64,000 bases of DNA from an uncultured Eubacteriales bacterium (lineage in GTDB: Bacteria > Bacillota > Clostridia > Peptostreptococcales > Anaerovoracaceae). This document shows positions 18,011 through 26,859 of the stretch, in pieces (the first letter of the stretch is position 1; each line of letters opens with the position of its first letter). Under the pieces are notes generated by a model, which ran no database searches, was not told where the DNA came from, and was given only the letters and a program-made list of their open reading frames with translations. Location: contig CACYHR010000032.1 in the NCBI GenBank assembly GCA_902774265.1, forward strand, positions 1-64,000, written 5' to 3'. A program made the translations under genes and the position numbers.

Positions 18011-18625
18011 TCAATACTGAACTCCGAGTACCGCTCCTATGCATCCCATTAAAAGAAGAACAAATATCGGGCTTTTTTTGAATTTTATGATGAGTACCAC
18101 CGTTATAAAAAAGATCGTCACAGAAATCAGATCGACGGGTGAATTCATCAGGACTCCTGATATGCCGCCTGTAAGGTCGGCTCCGAGCGCTTTCAGAAGA
18201 CCCGAGCCAAGCCTGCCTTCTCCGGCAAGCGCCGGCTTTATGAGGGTGACGACGGCTGCCCCGATGAGTCCCATAGTTGCAGGTCTTATGCCGCTGATCG
18301 CTCCGTTCACTATTTTGCTGCTCCGGAACTGTTCTATTATACGAACCACTATGCTGACGATTATGAACGCCGGCAGTATTACCCCGAATGTTGCAGCCAT
18401 GGAACCTCTGATTCCGGCCGCTTCATAGCCCACATATGTCGCTGTATTAACCGCAAGCGGCCCCGGGGTGACCTGTGAAATAGCCACGATGTTTGCGAAC
18501 ATCTCCCGGCTCATATCGAGAAACGGCTGTATGCTGTCATAGATGAGCCGGACTATCGCAAGACCGCCTCCGAATCCGAGCAGCCCGACTTTGAAAAAGC
18601 TTATAAAGAGGTTCAGGTATATCAT
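18011..18625 (-). CDS. Chromate transporter-family half protein (second)
   Basis: 204 residues with about six membrane segments and the CHR-family signature at the start (FFKVGLLGFGGGLAIVRLIYD), plus VAISQVTPGPLAVNTATYVG. Many Clostridia have such single-domain proteins in pairs that together replace the two-domain ChrA. The start overlaps the stop of the upstream partner by 4 bp (ATGA), with GGAGGTGAAG before it, so the two are translationally coupled. The actual anion is unknown; chromate or another oxyanion by family resemblance. Confidence 0.85.
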   Translation of the reverse strand: MIYLNLFISFFKVGLLGFGGGLAIVRLIYDSIQPFLDMSREMFANIVAISQVTPGPLAVNTATYVGYEAAGIRGSMAATFGVILPAFIIVSIVVRIIEQFRSSKIVNGAISGIRPATMGLIGAAVVTLIKPALAGEGRLGSGLLKALGADLTGGISGVLMNSPVDLISVTIFFITVVLIIKFKKSPIFVLLLMGCIGAVLGVQY

Positions 18626-19374
18626 CTGCCTTCACCTCCGTTTCCGTCACAGCAGCCTTCATCAGCTTTTTGACCGCCTTCATCAGCACTTTGGCTGCTG
18701 AGTTCTGCCGCATCACTTTCGCCGGACTTGTCCGCCGCACAGTCCTTATCCGCGCTGCAGCCTGCGTTCTCATATCCTGCTTGAGGCAAATCAGTTTCTT
18801 TTTCAGATGAAACAGTTGACGATGCAGCTTTGCGTGCGTCTTTTCCGCCGATGAATGCAGCAGCTACTCCGAGCAGCAGGAAAAGAAGTATAACGTATGC
18901 GGTGTTGATCCCGGCAACCGCAATGAGCACAAAACTCAGCAGAGCCGCAGCAACAGTCCATACATTTTTGAATACTGCCGAGGACAGCTGTATCAGCGAC
19001 ACGGCTATCAGTCCGAGAGCTGCAGCCCTGAGTCCGGCCATTGCTCCGTTCAGAAATACATTGTCTCCCATGCTGCTTATGAACGTCGCTATAAGCAGGA
19101 TCATAACAAAAGACGGCAGCACGACTCCGAAGGTCGAAACGACCGATCCCGCCAGACCTTTCTTTTTATAACCCACAAATGTGGCCATATTTATGGCAAC
19201 GACGCCCGGCAGGCTCTGGCAGACAGCGATTATGTCGACGAACTCATCCTTGTCGAACCATTTTTTCTCTTCTGTCAGAGAGTGCTGCAGCAGAGGCAGC
19301 ATGGCTATGCCGCCGCCTATCGTAAAGGCTCCGAGTTTAAAGAATACTATGAACAGTTCCAGTAACTCTCCCAT
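18622..19374 (-). CDS. Chromate transporter-family half protein (first, with acidic Cys-containing tail)
   Basis: 250 residues. The first 175 form a CHR domain (FFKLGAFTIGGGIAMLPLLQ, VCQSLPGVVAINMATFVGYK) with about six membrane segments. The last 75 residues are hydrophilic, rich in Ser, Asp, Glu and Ala, and contain four Cys (CSADKDC, EGCC). This tail is not part of the usual domain and may bind a metal or be a disordered linker. The gene is coupled by overlap to the second half protein. A GAGGAG stretch upstream is a plausible ribosome site. Confidence 0.83.
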   Translation of the reverse strand: MGELLELFIVFFKLGAFTIGGGIAMLPLLQHSLTEEKKWFDKDEFVDIIAVCQSLPGVVAINMATFVGYKKKGLAGSVVSTFGVVLPSFVMILLIATFISSMGDNVFLNGAMAGLRAAALGLIAVSLIQLSSAVFKNVWTVAAALLSFVLIAVAGINTAYVILLFLLLGVAAAFIGGKDARKAASSTVSSEKETDLPQAGYENAGCSADKDCAADKSGESDAAELSSQSADEGGQKADEGCCDGNGGEGR

Positions 19375-19497
19375 TTACTTTCTCTTCTCCTCTGTCTCAT
19401 GCATGTTTGCAAATGTGTTTGTAACTGTCGACGCTCATCCTGAAGCCGGAAGCCGGCCGGACTTTGAACATCTGCTGTACATAAGCATTGTATATAT

Positions 19498-19530
19498 CAA
19501 AAAAACGGGCATCAGTCAATTCCAATGCCC
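19498..19530 (-). terminator. Terminator after proS
   Basis: On the minus strand GGGCAT and ATGCCC (19525-19530 with 19507-19512) form a 6-bp stem with a 12-base loop, followed by seven T. It lies about 80 bp after the proS stop codon and before the chromate-type operon. Confidence 0.75.
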
Positions 19531-19608
19531 ATTGTGTAATTTTTGTAAATATGTTTGGTTCAATTCACTGAAGAGCCGGGATTCTTAAAACGCGAAGGAC
19601 TCTGCTTA

Positions 19609-21387
19609 TCAGTGCGCGTTCATTGTCTCCTCGGAGAGTCTTGAGAAGAAGTATCTTCCGTCGCCTTCGAGATCAACAAGAGCCTTTGCCTTTGCAACAG
19701 CTTCCTCTGCAGTGAGGACTTCATGCTCGTTCTCGCGGCGCAGCTTGTACTCTACCTTTCCTTCACCTGCCAGCTTACCTACCGTGATCCTTACAGGAAT
19801 ACCGATAAGGTCTGCGTCATTGAACTTGACTCCCGGTCTTTCATCACGGTCGTCTACCATGACTTCAACGCCCATAGACTCGAGTTTCTTTTCGATCTCA
19901 TAAGCGAGAGCAAGCTGTGTCTCGTCCTTGGACTTGACCACTGTTACGATCACGTGATAAGGAGCTGTAGCTACAGGCCAGATTATACCCTTGTCGTCGT
20001 GATGCTGTTCTACGATGGCCTGCATCGTCCTTGTGATTCCGATGCCGTAGCATCCCATCCAATACGGATGATCGACGCCGCTCTCGTCCTTGAACATTGC
20101 CTTCATAGAGTCAGAATACTTGGTTCCCAGCTTGAATACCTGACCAACCTCGATTCCTCTTCTGAACTTGACCGGCTTGCCGCAGTGCGGACATGGATCG
20201 CCTTCCTGAAGAGTCTTGATATCTGTTATGATGTCGCCCTTATAATCTCTGCCGTAGCATACTCCCAGCATGTGGTGGTCTTCCTTGTTTGCGCCGGCAC
20301 ACATGTTGACTGTTCCAACCAGCTCAGAGTCAACAACGATAATGCAGTTCTTGAGTCCTACAGGACCTGTGAATCCGCCTACGATACCTGTAACAGGACC
20401 CATAGCATCCTCATCAGCAAATTCGATGTAGTGCTCAGGAATGTTGAGAGCGTTTACGAGCTTGATCATATTGACCTGTCTGTCACCTCTGATAAATGCG
20501 GCAACATAGTCCTTTGGCTGCAGATCGTCATCATATGTAACAAACATCAGAGCCTTGATGGATTTCTCTACAGGCAGATTGAGGTAGTTGCAGACATCCT
20601 CGATAGTCTTTGTTCCAGGTGTGAAGACTTCCTGCATTGGCTGCATTTCCTCGACAACCGGCTTTTCATCTGTGAACTCAGCTCTTTCCACTGTAGCTGC
20701 CATTCCGCAGCTGTCGCAGTAAAGGATATCCGATTCACCCCAGTCGGACAGGGCCGAGAACTCGTGGGACTTGCTTCCGCCGATAGGACCGTTGTCAGCC
20801 TCAACTATCCTGTAGTCGAGATCGCAGCGTGTAAATATTTTTTCGTAAGCATGATACTGTCTCATGTAAGCAACATCCATATCCTCAGGTGTTGCATCGA
20901 ACGAATAAGCATCCTTCATGATGAACTCTCTTGTTCTCAGGAGACCGTATCTAGGACGCGACTCATCTCTGTATTTGAACTGTATGTGATAGAGCGAGAA
21001 CGGAAGCTCTCTGTATGACGACCATTCCTTGCGGACGAAGTCGGTGAACATTTCTTCGCATGTAGGGTTGAGGATGAAATCGTTGCCGTTTCTGTCCTTG
21101 ATTCTCCACAGTTCAGGTCCGTATGCATACCATCTGCCTGTCTCCTGCCACAGCTCAGCCGGGTTGACATGAGGCATGTAGATCTCCTGGCAGTCGACAT
21201 AATCCATTTCTTCTCTTACGATCTGCTCGATCTTTCTGATGGTTCTCCATCCCAGCTTCGGATACATGTAGATGCCGGCAGCTTCCTGCTTGATCATGTT
21301 TGCTCTTACGAGCAGCTTATGGCTTTCGAGTACTGCATCTGATGGTGCTTCTCTCAGAGTTTTAAGGTGATTCTTGGATAATCTCAT
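19609..21387 (-). CDS. proS: Prolyl-tRNA synthetase (bacterial type with editing domain)
   Basis: Class II synthetase charging tRNA-Pro. 592 residues. Motif 2 region YRDESRPRYGLLRTREFIMKD, then an inserted editing domain (about 225-390; GGFTGPVGLKNC, KEDHHMLGV), motif 3 GCYGIGITRTM and the C-terminal anticodon-binding domain. A GGGAGA site precedes the ATG. It follows ispF by 26 bp, so both are probably co-transcribed and end at the hairpin near 19500. Confidence 0.97.
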   Translation of the reverse strand: MRLSKNHLKTLREAPSDAVLESHKLLVRANMIKQEAAGIYMYPKLGWRTIRKIEQIVREEMDYVDCQEIYMPHVNPAELWQETGRWYAYGPELWRIKDRNGNDFILNPTCEEMFTDFVRKEWSSYRELPFSLYHIQFKYRDESRPRYGLLRTREFIMKDAYSFDATPEDMDVAYMRQYHAYEKIFTRCDLDYRIVEADNGPIGGSKSHEFSALSDWGESDILYCDSCGMAATVERAEFTDEKPVVEEMQPMQEVFTPGTKTIEDVCNYLNLPVEKSIKALMFVTYDDDLQPKDYVAAFIRGDRQVNMIKLVNALNIPEHYIEFADEDAMGPVTGIVGGFTGPVGLKNCIIVVDSELVGTVNMCAGANKEDHHMLGVCYGRDYKGDIITDIKTLQEGDPCPHCGKPVKFRRGIEVGQVFKLGTKYSDSMKAMFKDESGVDHPYWMGCYGIGITRTMQAIVEQHHDDKGIIWPVATAPYHVIVTVVKSKDETQLALAYEIEKKLESMGVEVMVDDRDERPGVKFNDADLIGIPVRITVGKLAGEGKVEYKLRRENEHEVLTAEEAVAKAKALVDLEGDGRYFFSRLSEETMNAH

Positions 21388-21413
21388 TATATATTCTCCC
21401 TTCAGTCTAATAG

Positions 21414-21902
21414 CTATATCTCTATGCAGCAGGCGGCCATTGCAGCAATGCCTTCGCCCCTGCCTGTGAATCCGAGCCCTTCTTCAGTAGTAGCTTTGAC
21501 GCTTACCGCTGTCAATGGTATACCGAGTGCATCGGATATCCTGTTTCTCATTTTTTCTATATACGGTGAAAGCTTGGGTGCCTGCGCAATAATGGTGATA
21601 TCAACATTGTTTATAACAGCTTTTCCGTCCGAAGCAGCTTCATCAAGAAGAATCTTTACTCTTCCGAGAAGCGCTATCGAATCCGCGCCTTTGTATTTGT
21701 CATCATTATCCGGAAAATGTCTGCCTATATCTCCCAGCGCCGCCGCTCCGAGAAGAGCGTCCATAAGCGCATGGGTCGCGACATCGGCATCAGAGTGTCC
21801 GTCCAGTCCGAGCTCATAGGGGACTGGAGTCCCGCATAGGATCAGAGCCCTTTCCGGGACAAGTCTGTGGACATCATATCCGGTACCCATTCGTGTAGTC
21901 AT
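21414..21902 (-). CDS. ispF: 2-C-methyl-D-erythritol 2,4-cyclodiphosphate synthase
   Basis: Fifth step of the MEP isoprenoid pathway. 162 residues, normal length. [10 protein letters not shown] and [19 protein letters not shown] contain the metal-binding Asp and His, and [19 protein letters not shown] is the typical C-terminal segment. An AAAGGAA site precedes the ATG. No ispD is seen between it and carD, where some relatives have it. Confidence 0.97.
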   Translation of the reverse strand: MTTRMGTGYDVHRLVPERALILCGTPVPYELGLDGHSDADVATHALMDALLGAAALGDIGRHFPDNDDKYKGADSIALLGRVKILLDEAASDGKAVINNVDITIIAQAPKLSPYIEKMRNRISDALGIPLTAVSVKATTEEGLGFTGRGEGIAAMAACCIEI

Positions 21903-21995
21903 TTATAGTTCCTTTCTATACAATGAATGTTTTCACGAGTCATTCTTCGATATTATATTGCATTGCGCGCTTCGTTTCAATGCAAAATTCTGCGG

Positions 21996-22018
21996 AATAA
22001 AAAAAGACCGGGGTCTTT
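21996..22018 (-). terminator. Terminator after carD
   Basis: TAAAGACC and GGTCTTT arms form a short, nearly loopless hairpin followed on the minus strand by TTTTTTTATT. It lies about 20 bp after the carD stop codon, separating it from ispF-proS. Confidence 0.7.
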
Positions 22019-22036
22019 ATATGCACTGCATCGGTG

Positions 22037-22510
22037 CTATATATTGACCTCGACCATCTCATCAGCTTCTTCCATTGTGTAACCGCCTGAGTAAATCAGT
22101 TCGCTCTCCAGTATCTGTTTGGCGGTGCTGAGGAGTTTTTTCTCCCCGGTTGACAGAGGTTTGGTTCTGTCAGCCCTTACCAGATTTCTGACAACTGCCG
22201 CAACCTCCATAATGTCTCCGCTCTGCAGTCTCTCTGTGTTCTCGCGGTACCGCTTGTTCCAGTTGGGGTTCATCGGTTCCGTTTCGCCTTTGAGTATAGT
22301 CATGACGTCAGGAATCACGCCTTCTTCTATGATAGGTCTCACACCGAGCTTTTCACAGTTGTCAACGGGGACGGAAGCCTCCATACGGCAATACGGGAGC
22401 GAAACACTATAATAGAGACGGGTCTCACCCAGAAAATCTTTCTCAACGATATCTGTGATGATCCCTGCCCCATACATAGGATATACTATGTGCGCTCCGA
22501 TCTCGAACAT
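22037..22510 (-). CDS. CarD/CdnL-family transcription regulator
   Basis: RNA-polymerase-binding protein that in related proteins contacts the beta subunit and stabilises promoter open complexes. 157 residues: an N-terminal RID-like Tudor domain (MFEIGAHIVYPMYGAGIITDI) and a helical C-terminal domain ending in a Glu-rich tail. An AAGGAG site precedes the ATG, and it has its own strong promoter and terminator. Confidence 0.92.
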   Translation of the reverse strand: MFEIGAHIVYPMYGAGIITDIVEKDFLGETRLYYSVSLPYCRMEASVPVDNCEKLGVRPIIEEGVIPDVMTILKGETEPMNPNWNKRYRENTERLQSGDIMEVAAVVRNLVRADRTKPLSTGEKKLLSTAKQILESELIYSGGYTMEEADEMVEVNI

Positions 22511-22555
22511 TAGGGGACTCCTTGTTTTGATTCAAATACATTAACTACAATTTGC

Positions 22556-22584
22556 ATTATATAGAAAACTTTCGGAAAAATCAA
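22556..22584 (-). promoter_or_regulatory. carD promoter
   Basis: On the minus strand TTGATT (22579-22584) and TATAAT (22556-22561) are spaced 17 bp apart, roughly 45 bp upstream of the carD ATG. Close to the sigma-A consensus. Confidence 0.8.
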
Positions 22585-22716
22585 GTGAACAAAATGTGAA
22601 ATTATAACACCTGTCGTATACAATGTCAATAGGGCTGCAAAAATAATCAATATTTGTATTTTTTTGCAATAAATGCTTTTCTGAATTGTCGCAAGTAAAT
22701 CTGGTTGAAGAATGCT

Positions 22717-22797
22717 GACTTCCGGCCGCGAGACTTCTTTTCGACGTTTCGGACGGAAGTTTTCATGTTGAAGCGCTTACGGACTTCCGTCTTTTTT
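22717..22797 (+). promoter_or_regulatory. Attenuator-like leader: competing stems before the two-component genes
   Basis: GACGGAAGT (22752-22760) can pair with ACTTCCGTC (22783-22791), which is followed by TTTTTT: a rho-independent terminator on the plus strand. The same GGAAGT segment can instead pair with the earlier GACTTCC (22717-22723), which would prevent terminator formation. This mutually exclusive arrangement is typical of attenuators. No ligand-binding domain is recognised upstream. Confidence 0.5.
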
Positions 22798-22836
22798 GTG
22801 ATTTTTTCTGTTTTGGACGGAAGTTTTCATGTTGAG
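22751..22836 (+). repeat. Two direct repeats upstream of the response regulator
   Basis: GGACGGAAGTTTTCATGTTGA occurs at 22751 and again at 22815, 64 bp apart. The second copy overlaps the -35 area of a TATAAT box at 22850-22855 (TTCATG about 18 bp before it). The spacing and promoter position would suit binding sites for a regulator, possibly the adjacent response regulator itself; this is inference. Confidence 0.65.
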
Positions 22837-22902
22837 GCACATACTGTGCTATAATTACTGTCAGCCGGTCTCCTTCATAAGAGTATCACGAGAATATCAC
22901 AC

Positions 22903-22931
22903 GAAGGCGGGGGACATCCGGTGTCTGTTAT
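22903..22931 (+). repeat. Palindromic dispersed repeat, short copy 3
   Basis: Only the right end of the element is present: GGCGGGGGACATCC followed by GGTGTCTGTTAT. It matches 29107-29133 almost base for base. It sits 30 bp before the response regulator ATG. Confidence 0.75.
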
Positions 22932-22960
22932 ATGACAAATACGTTTTTAGGGGTGATGTA

Positions 22961-23635
22961 ATGAAAAAGATCCTTATTGTAGATGATGAAGACAAGATCC
23001 GCGAGGTCATAAAGGAATATGCGGAATTCAGCGGATATGAGGCGGAAGAGGCCGCTGACGGTATGAGCGCCATAGGCATGGTCAAGCTCAACGATTACGA
23101 CCTCATTATCATGGACATTATGATGCCTAAGCTTGACGGTTTCAGTGCAGTTAAAGAGATACAGAAGATCAAGAATATTCCTGTCATCATGCTTTCCGCA
23201 AGAGGAGAAGAGTACGACAAGCTTTTCGGCTTTGAACTCGGAATAGATGACTATGTGGTAAAGCCGTTCAGTCCTAAAGAACTGATGGCAAGAGTCAACG
23301 CAGTACTGAACCGTATTGACTCAGCAGGCAAGGTCACTAACAACATCGAGAGATTTGACGGACTCGAGGTAAATTTTGCGGCACGTACGATTACAGTAGA
23401 CGGCAAGCGTGTTGAGCTTACGCCAAAGGAGTATGATCTGCTGTTTTATATGATTCAGAACAAGAACATCGCACTGTCCAGAGACAGACTGCTTTCGGAC
23501 ATATGGGGATATGATTTCTTCGGCGATGACAGAACTATAGATACTCACGTCAAGAACCTCAGAAACAGCCTCGGTCCTTATAGGAAGTTTATCGTGACGC
23601 TTAGAGGTGTGGGATATAAATTTGAATATGAGTGA
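22961..23635 (+). CDS. OmpR/PhoB-family response regulator
   Basis: 224 residues. Receiver domain with Asp8, Asp9, the phospho-acceptor Asp52 (IIMDIMMPKLDG) and Lys101 (VVKPF); C-terminal winged helix with ELTPKEYDLLFYM and DRTIDTHVKNLRNSLG. I start at MKKILIVDDED because it is the canonical receiver N-terminus; an upstream 44-codon extension has no receiver features. It overlaps the kinase gene by 4 bp (GTGA). The signal is unknown; the pair resembles VanRS/PhoPR-type systems in layout only. Confidence 0.92.
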   Translation: MKKILIVDDEDKIREVIKEYAEFSGYEAEEAADGMSAIGMVKLNDYDLIIMDIMMPKLDGFSAVKEIQKIKNIPVIMLSARGEEYDKLFGFELGIDDYVVKPFSPKELMARVNAVLNRIDSAGKVTNNIERFDGLEVNFAARTITVDGKRVELTPKEYDLLFYMIQNKNIALSRDRLLSDIWGYDFFGDDRTIDTHVKNLRNSLGPYRKFIVTLRGVGYKFEYE

Positions 23636-25182
23636 TATTTCGAAGAGGTAAAGCTGTGGCAGGTGACAAACATCATTCAGTTGGCAGCGAAAGCGTCAAA
23701 GTTGACACCAACAGTATCAAGATGACGACGATAGCATCCTTTGCGATATTCGCTATCGTCCTCATTACACTGTTCTGGTGTCTTTTTAATTATTTCATAG
23801 GATCGTACTATCAGACGCTCCGAACACAGGAAGTCATACGTACAGCGAGCATGCTGGAAACTCAGTATAATGAGAACCGGTCGTCTTTTGACGAGTACGC
23901 GCTGCAGACCGCGGACGCAAACGGAATATATATCAGGATCGACAGCGGAGAATCGACCCTTATGTATGACGGTACAAGCGCGCTCAAGAGCAGCAGCGAA
24001 TTCAGCAACGACATCGACAATATAAAGCGCAAGCTGGACAGGTCTCCTCTCGGCAGTGTGATGCAGACCGAGATAGGCTCGGGCAAAGGAAACGATTCCA
24101 GGCTTCTTTACGGTTCTCATCTTAACACTCCGAATGAGTCGAGCGTAATGTACATCATTGCTCCGCTTTATCCGGATCAGGCTACGATAAAAATCCTGAG
24201 AAATATGCTCATTTACATTTCTGTAATAGTGATGGCGATTGCATTCATACTCGCATTCGCCCTTTCCCGCAGGATAGCAGCGCCTATCGAGAACATCACA
24301 AAATCTGCTACAGAGCTCTCAAAAGGCAATTACAATGTCAAATTTGACGGCGCACAGTTTACCGAAACAAAGGAACTGGCCCGCGCTCTCAACAAGGCAT
24401 CATACGAGATGGAAAAAACGGATTTCTATCAGCGCGAGATCATCGCAAACGTATCACACGACCTCAAAACACCGCTGACAATGATCCGGTCCTATGCGGA
24501 GAAGATCATCGACATTTCCGGTGACAATCCGGAAAAAAGAAACTCAGATCTTCACATAATCATTTCGGAGACCGAGAGACTGAACAGGCTTGTAACAGAT
24601 ATGATGTCAGTTTCCAATCTGCAGTCCAACAATGTTGAACTCCACAAGGAAACCTTTGATCTTGTCAGGGCCGCTGAGGAAGTCTATGAGAGCTTTATGG
24701 TGCTGAGCGATTCGGAAGGCTTCGAGATGCTTTTCCATCCGTGCAAAGCATCTTATGTCATCGGAGACAGATCCCGGATCATGCAGGTCATGAGTAATTT
24801 CGTATCGAACGCCGTCAAATATTCAGGCGAAAATAAATATATAGATATTCAGCTGGTCCGCCGCGGCAAGATAGTCGCCTTCCACTGTATCGACCACGGC
24901 GTCGGCATCCCGTCCGACGAGATAAGTCATGTATGGGATAAATATTACAGGACCTCGGCTAACCACGAACGCGGCATCGAAGGAACAGGACTCGGTCTTG
25001 CGATTGCGAAAGGTATATTGAATCTTCACAACGCCGCCTATGGAGCAGACAGCGAAGAAGGCAAGGGTTCCGATTTCTGGTTTGAGATGGAAACAGTCAA
25101 AAAACCGTCGTCAAAGAGCAAAGGCCCGAAGGAAACACAGGGCAAGTCCGGCAATACCGATTCAATTCCGGACGAGAAATAA
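23632..25182 (+). CDS. Sensor histidine kinase
   Basis: Membrane partner of the response regulator. 516 residues from a GTG overlapping the regulator stop. Membrane segments at about 33-56 and 190-212 enclose a 130-residue extracytoplasmic sensor region of unrecognised fold. A HAMP domain follows (RRIAAPIENITKSATELSKG), then the dimerisation box with phospho-His276 (ANVSHDLKTPLTM), the N box (SNFVSNAVKYS) and the GVGIPSDEI and GTGLGLAIAKGI boxes. The last 30 residues are charged and low in complexity. Confidence 0.92.
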   Translation: MIFRRGKAVAGDKHHSVGSESVKVDTNSIKMTTIASFAIFAIVLITLFWCLFNYFIGSYYQTLRTQEVIRTASMLETQYNENRSSFDEYALQTADANGIYIRIDSGESTLMYDGTSALKSSSEFSNDIDNIKRKLDRSPLGSVMQTEIGSGKGNDSRLLYGSHLNTPNESSVMYIIAPLYPDQATIKILRNMLIYISVIVMAIAFILAFALSRRIAAPIENITKSATELSKGNYNVKFDGAQFTETKELARALNKASYEMEKTDFYQREIIANVSHDLKTPLTMIRSYAEKIIDISGDNPEKRNSDLHIIISETERLNRLVTDMMSVSNLQSNNVELHKETFDLVRAAEEVYESFMVLSDSEGFEMLFHPCKASYVIGDRSRIMQVMSNFVSNAVKYSGENKYIDIQLVRRGKIVAFHCIDHGVGIPSDEISHVWDKYYRTSANHERGIEGTGLGLAIAKGILNLHNAAYGADSEEGKGSDFWFEMETVKKPSSKSKGPKETQGKSGNTDSIPDEK

Positions 25183-25199
25183 TTCCGTAAAATATCGTT

Positions 25200-26777
25200 A
25201 TGGCAAAGAAAAACAAAACCCAGACAGTATATATGTGTTCCGAGTGCGGAAATGAGTTTTTGTCCTGGCAGGGACAGTGCTCTTACTGCGGCGCCTGGAA
25301 CACCATAGCAGAACATAAGATTTCCGCACTGAAAGAGCCTGATACCGACAGCAGGCGGAGGACCGGAACAGAAGGCCGGCCTGTCAGGCTCGGATCTGTC
25401 GGAACGGTCGAGCACACACGTATGGATTCAGGTATCGGCGAACTGAACAGAGTTCTTGGAGGCGGGATCGTACCCGGTTCTCTGGTGCTTATCTCAGGAG
25501 AGCCGGGAATCGGAAAGTCCACTATCATCGCACAGTCTGCCAACCGGATAGCCCGGCGTTACGGTACTGTTCTGTATGTGAGCGGCGAAGAATCCGAAGA
25601 GCAGGTAAAGCTGCGCGCAGACAGAGTATGCGGCGGCAGTCAGACCGCAGGCAGTTCAGGCAGAATGCGTTCTGCAGGTGACACGGGCAGTACAACCAGC
25701 ATGGACAGCGCGGGCAGCTCAAGCATAAAAGGCAGCACGGACGGCACAGACAGTTCGGATGCTGCGGGCATAAGCGAGAATCTGTATATATATCCCGAGA
25801 CCAACATAGAACGCATTCTGGCGACATGCGAGGATATCAAACCCTGCTTTCTCATAATCGATTCGATACAGACCATGTATTCCGATGAGGCGGATTCGGT
25901 CGCAGGCAGCATAAGCCAGATCAGGGCATGCTCAAACCTGCTCATAAAATTTGCAAAGACAAGCAATGTCCCTGTTTTCATAGTAGCTCATGTCACAAAA
26001 TCCGGCGAGCTTGCCGGTCCTAAGACCATAGAGCATATGGTTGACTGTGTACTGAGTTTCAGCGGTGAACGCGACAGGGATCTTCGAATTCTCAGATCCT
26101 TCAAGAACAGATTCGGCACTACCGATGAGATAGGTGCATTCAGGATGTCGGCTGACGGCATGATCGAAGTGTCGGATCTCAGCGGGAGCCTCATAGAAAC
26201 AGACAGCTGCGAAGAAGGCTCTGTGATTTCCGCCGTATATGAAGGCAGCCGTCCGGTATTCTTTGAAATTCAGGCGCTGGTGACACAGGCGAATGTCGGC
26301 TTTGCCAGAAGGACGGCAGTCGGCATCAATTACAACAGACTCAGCATGATACTCGCAGTTCTCGAAAAGAAAGCAGGTCTGAATCTGCTGAACTATGATG
26401 TATACGTAAATGTCGTAGGCGGCATGAATACAGGCAGTACGGCCACCGATCTTGCCGTCGCACTTGCAATCTACAGCTCGTTCAGGGATAAGACAGCGTC
26501 AAGACGCATAGTGGCCGTTGGTGAAATAGGTCTTACCGGACAGCTCAGATCGATTTCCAACGCAGACAAGATAATACAGGAAGCTGTCAGACTCGGTTAC
26601 GAGGCAGTGATACTGCCCGACAGAAACGCCAGACAGGCAGCCGAATCAGGCAGAGTAAACATCTCCGACGGAGGCAGGATGGTAAGAGTCGTGCCTCCCG
26701 GCAAGGATAGCGCACAAGGTATACGCCTCATCGGTGCAGCCAATATCTCCGATGCCATACGGGCATATACCGCATGA
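25200..26777 (+). CDS. radA: DNA repair protein RadA (with internal low-complexity insertion)
   Basis: RecA-like ATPase with Lon-like domain that promotes branch migration in recombination. 525 residues: a zinc finger (C13, C16, C27, C30), Walker A GEPGIGKST (about 100-108), the RadA motif KNRFG, and a C-terminal Lon-protease-like domain (VNVVGGMNTGSTATDLAVAL). Between LRADRV and NLYIYPETN lies a Ser/Gly/Asp/Thr-rich insertion of about 45 residues (144-191) where E. coli RadA has only a few. It follows the kinase by 17 bp. Confidence 0.95.
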   Translation: MAKKNKTQTVYMCSECGNEFLSWQGQCSYCGAWNTIAEHKISALKEPDTDSRRRTGTEGRPVRLGSVGTVEHTRMDSGIGELNRVLGGGIVPGSLVLISGEPGIGKSTIIAQSANRIARRYGTVLYVSGEESEEQVKLRADRVCGGSQTAGSSGRMRSAGDTGSTTSMDSAGSSSIKGSTDGTDSSDAAGISENLYIYPETNIERILATCEDIKPCFLIIDSIQTMYSDEADSVAGSISQIRACSNLLIKFAKTSNVPVFIVAHVTKSGELAGPKTIEHMVDCVLSFSGERDRDLRILRSFKNRFGTTDEIGAFRMSADGMIEVSDLSGSLIETDSCEEGSVISAVYEGSRPVFFEIQALVTQANVGFARRTAVGINYNRLSMILAVLEKKAGLNLLNYDVYVNVVGGMNTGSTATDLAVALAIYSSFRDKTASRRIVAVGEIGLTGQLRSISNADKIIQEAVRLGYEAVILPDRNARQAAESGRVNISDGGRMVRVVPPGKDSAQGIRLIGAANISDAIRAYTA

Positions 26778-26798
26778 TGCCGTATCAAAGAGCAATAC

Positions 26799-26822
26799 AA
26801 AACGCCTCATGCGAGGCGTTTT
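26799..26822. terminator. Bidirectional terminator, radA / CPBP gene
   Basis: AAAACGCCTC and GAGGCGTTTT form a perfect 10-bp stem with an ATGC loop, with T runs on both strands. It serves two convergent genes. Confidence 0.9.
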
Positions 26823-26859
26823 ATAATACGTAATTTTTTGCTTTTGACCGCGTTAAGAA

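Larger units (their letters stand above)
22511..22960. other. Divergent intergenic region carD / two-component system
   Basis: This 450-bp region holds the carD promoter, then on the plus strand an attenuator-like structure (22717-22797), two direct repeats (22751 and 22815), a TATAAT box at 22850-22855 and the short copy of the dispersed palindromic repeat (22903-22931). An open frame begins at 22829, but its extra N-terminus is not response-regulator-like. Confidence 0.7.

Noticed and set aside
19581..19612. Shared sequence at 19581-19612 and 45674-45710 (ACGCGAA..ACTCTGCTTAT)
   Set aside because: The two stretches resemble each other over about 25 bases, but one overlaps the end of proS, the match is interrupted and there is no palindrome, so it may be chance.
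22829..22960. An N-terminal extension of the response regulator
   Set aside because: The frame is open from 22829, but it runs through the dispersed repeat and a promoter-like region, and the canonical receiver start is the ATG at 22961.
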